A model generated the notes under the pieces. That model had not been told where the DNA came from. It saw only the letters and a list, made by a program, of their open reading frames with translations, and ran no database searches. A stretch of 64,000 nucleotides of DNA from Rhizobiales bacterium 2SD (lineage in GTDB: Bacteria > Pseudomonadota > Alphaproteobacteria > Rhizobiales > Beijerinckiaceae): the NCBI GenBank assembly GCA_005502805.1, contig SCMY01000015.1, forward strand, positions 121,780 to 185,779. Direction: 5' to 3'. Numbering within the stretch: the stretch's first letter is position 1; every line of letters starts with the position of its first letter. Both the position numbers and the translations under genes were made by a program. Shown one piece after another: positions 62,222-64,000 of this stretch.

Positions 62222-63166
62222 ATGAGTCTGCTTCTGGCGATCACCGGCTGGCATGTCGAGAGCTGGCGCGAACGCTTCGCGGCGCTGTTGCCGGAGCTGC
62301 CGATCGTCACGCTCGGCGACCCCTTCGACCGGCGCGCCGTCCACTATGTCGCGAGCTGGAAGCACCCCGAGGGCAGCCTTGCCGGGCTGCCCAATCTCGC
62401 CGCGATCTTCTCACTCGGCGCCGGCGTCGACCATCTCTTCGCCGACAGCCGGCTGCCGGAGGTGCCGATCGCGCGGGTGATCGACCCCGATCTGACGACG
62501 CGGATGAGCGAATATGTCGTCATGCATTGCCTGATGCAGCTGCGCCAGCAACGCCGCTACGACCGGCAGCAGCGCGAAAAGTCCTGGGATGACGATCGCC
62601 ATCAGCCGGCAACGCGCGAGGTCCGCGTCGGCATCATGGGCCTCGGCGAACTCGGGCAGGATGCGGCGCGCAAGCTCCAGATGATCGGCTTCGACGTCGC
62701 CGGCTGGAGTCGCTCGCCGAAGACGATCGAAGGGCTCGCGACCTTCGCCGGCGAGGACGGCATGGCCGCCTTCCTCGCCCGCACCGACATCCTGGTCAGC
62801 CTGCTGCCGCATACGCCGGAGACGGAAGGCATCCTGAACCGCCCGCTGCTCGCGCGCCTGGCCCGCGATGGCCGGCTCGGCGGGCCGGCGCTGATCAATG
62901 CCGGCCGGGGCAAATTGCAAGTCGAGGCCGACATTCTCGCGGCGCTCGATTCCGGAGAACTCCGGGAAGCGGTCCTCGATGTCTTCGAGACCGAGCCGCT
63001 GCCGCAGGACTCGCGGCTCTGGATCCATCCAGCCGTGACGGTGACGCCGCACAACGCGGCCATGTCGGCGCCTGAGACGGTCGCGGACCAGATCGCGGCG
63101 CAGATTCGGCGACTGGAAGCCGGCGGAGCGCTCGAGAACGTGGTCGATCCGGCGCGAGGTTACTGA
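62222..63166 (+). CDS. ghrA: glyoxylate/hydroxypyruvate reductase A
   Basis: A 314-residue D-2-hydroxyacid dehydrogenase. The nucleotide-binding motif VGIMGLGELGQDAARKL, arginine in LINAGRG, glutamate in FETEPLPQ and catalytic histidine in VTPHNAAM are present. The length and SLGAGVDHLFA region match GhrA. AGGAAAG lies before the ATG. It follows deoA by 14 bases on the same strand but has no obvious metabolic link to it. The 3' end overlaps the convergent peptidase gene by seven bases. Confidence 0.92.
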   Translation: MSLLLAITGWHVESWRERFAALLPELPIVTLGDPFDRRAVHYVASWKHPEGSLAGLPNLAAIFSLGAGVDHLFADSRLPEVPIARVIDPDLTTRMSEYVVMHCLMQLRQQRRYDRQQREKSWDDDRHQPATREVRVGIMGLGELGQDAARKLQMIGFDVAGWSRSPKTIEGLATFAGEDGMAAFLARTDILVSLLPHTPETEGILNRPLLARLARDGRLGGPALINAGRGKLQVEADILAALDSGELREAVLDVFETEPLPQDSRLWIHPAVTVTPHNAAMSAPETVADQIAAQIRRLEAGGALENVVDPARGY

Positions 63167-64000
63167 GCCTTCAGCCGCCGGATCGCGGTGATCGGCCCGC
63201 CATTGCGGGCGAGGATGCGGTCGCGCGCCGGCCGCAGGGGCTCACTGATCACGCTCATGCTGAAGGCGGTGGCGTGCAGCAGCGTCTCCGGATCGGTCAT
63301 GATGCCGACATGGCCTTTCCAGAAGACGAGATCGCCGCGGCGCAGGCCATCCAGGCTGTCCTCGAAGGCGACGGCTTCGCCCAGCTCCTGCTCTTGCATG
63401 TCGGAATCGCGCGGCGCGGCCACACCGGCAGCCGCCAGCGAAAGCTGGACCAGGGCCGAGCAGTCGAGGCCGAGGCTGGTCTTGCCGCCCCAGAAATAGG
63501 GAACGTTGAGGAAGCGTTCGGCAACGGCGACGAAATCCGGCTCATGCTGGTCGCGCGGGCAAAGATGCTGCTTGAAGATGTGGCCGCCACCGGCGGTGGT
63601 GAAGAAATCGCCGCTCTCGCCGGTGACCGCCACCCCTGCATTGAGCGACAGCGCCTCCAGCGGCGGCAGTTTGATCGAGGGGCCGGGATAGACGAAGGTC
63701 CGGAGCGCGCTGACACGATGGGTCGAGGCCGGTGCATCGCCCGCGAGACAGTCGTCCGGCAGATAGCCGACATAGGAATCGCCGACGAGCTGGACCCAGG
63801 CCCAACCCTCGTGCTGCTCGTAGACCCGGACCGCCTCGCCGGCGAGCGCCTCGGTGTCGAGCGGCGCATCGGGCCTCGGCTCGCGCCGCAGAGGGGCCGA
63901 GGGCGTCACCACCCGCATCGGGATCGGATCGGCGAAGGCGAGCGCCTCGACCTTGCCGTCGAGATGACGGGCAGCGAGGTCCGGGCGGGCGGGGGTGAGG
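63160..64000 (-). CDS. NlpC/P60 family cell-wall peptidase, 5'-truncated by window edge
   Basis: A gamma-D-glutamyl-diamino-acid-type endopeptidase, running off the right edge. The frame upstream of MRVVTPSAPLRREPR stays open to the window edge and reads LTPARPDLAARHLDGKVE, the known N-terminal pattern of this family, so the methionine at 63918 is internal. SH3-like domains precede the catalytic domain. The catalytic cysteine is in LGLDCSALVQLSLAA, and the histidine in GHVGIMTDPETLLHA. It ends in TAA at 63160. The family remodels peptidoglycan or cleaves muropeptides. Confidence 0.92.
   Translation of the reverse strand, partial: LTPARPDLAARHLDGKVEALAFADPIPMRVVTPSAPLRREPRPDAPLDTEALAGEAVRVYEQHEGWAWVQLVGDSYVGYLPDDCLAGDAPASTHRVSALRTFVYPGPSIKLPPLEALSLNAGVAVTGESGDFFTTAGGGHIFKQHLCPRDQHEPDFVAVAERFLNVPYFWGGKTSLGLDCSALVQLSLAAAGVAAPRDSDMQEQELGEAVAFEDSLDGLRRGDLVFWKGHVGIMTDPETLLHATAFSMSVISEPLRPARDRILARNGGPITAIRRLKAQ

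Overview
The window is a high-G+C stretch of an alphaproteobacterial chromosome, most likely Hyphomicrobiales (a Bosea-like genome is my guess, not proven by the sequence). The clues are a GcrA cell-cycle regulator, the phoR-pstSCAB-phoU-phoB order, an argD-argF-hslO operon, and a DCD-family dCTP deaminase. Most of it is ordinary housekeeping chromosome: I see no prophage, insertion sequence, CRISPR array or rRNA operon. Both edges cut genes: gyrB on the left and an NlpC/P60-type peptidase on the right.

Layout. 1-3.5 kb: 3' part of gyrB, then an Xre/RES toxin-antitoxin pair with a clustered inverted-repeat operator. 3.5-7.3 kb: a small lipoprotein and a four-gene ABC importer of the nitrate/sulfonate/NMT1 type. 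7.3-10.5 kb: a 550-base non-coding region with two copies of a GntR-like operator, a membrane glycosyltransferase, SCO1/SenC and an uncatalogued 58-residue membrane protein. 10.7-12.2 kb: a low-G+C papain-like peptidase with a peptidoglycan-binding domain, beside tRNA-Gly(CCC), then a small lipoprotein. 12.4-19.8 kb: dCTP deaminase, apaG-argE, argD-argF-hslO and gcrA, the last preceded by a cluster of GANTC sites. 19.8-21.7 kb: small and hypothetical genes, a Nudix hydrolase and YnfA.

21.7-28.3 kb: the complete phosphate regulon core with a Pho box in front of pstS. 28.3-38.9 kb: LuxR-type regulator, UPF0104 flippase-like protein, ABC-F ATPase, MFS/LysR divergent pair, a methyltransferase-like protein, an SbmA/YddA-like ABC protein with altered ATPase motifs, and an ArsR-SRPBCC-GST operon with a near-ideal palindromic operator. 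39-48.6 kb: guaC, a flavoprotein, mutS, an unusual 5TM-PAS-MCP chemoreceptor and maeB. 48.7-53.2 kb: LpoA-like lipoprotein, rsmI-yraN-gshB and moeB. 53.3-64 kb: an SDR, then a nucleoside uptake and salvage operon (BMP lipoprotein/binding protein, ATPase, two permeases, cdd, purine nucleoside phosphorylase, deoC, deoA), then ghrA and the NlpC/P60 gene.

Three copies of one long palindromic repeat (108, 108 and about 122 bases) sit between convergent gene pairs at 15.4, 41.4 and 48.6 kb. The observations I rate highest are this repeat family, the peptidase beside the tRNA, the chemoreceptor architecture, the GANTC cluster at gcrA, the degenerate ABC ATPase, and the glycosyltransferase with a GspE/MshE-like N-terminal region.
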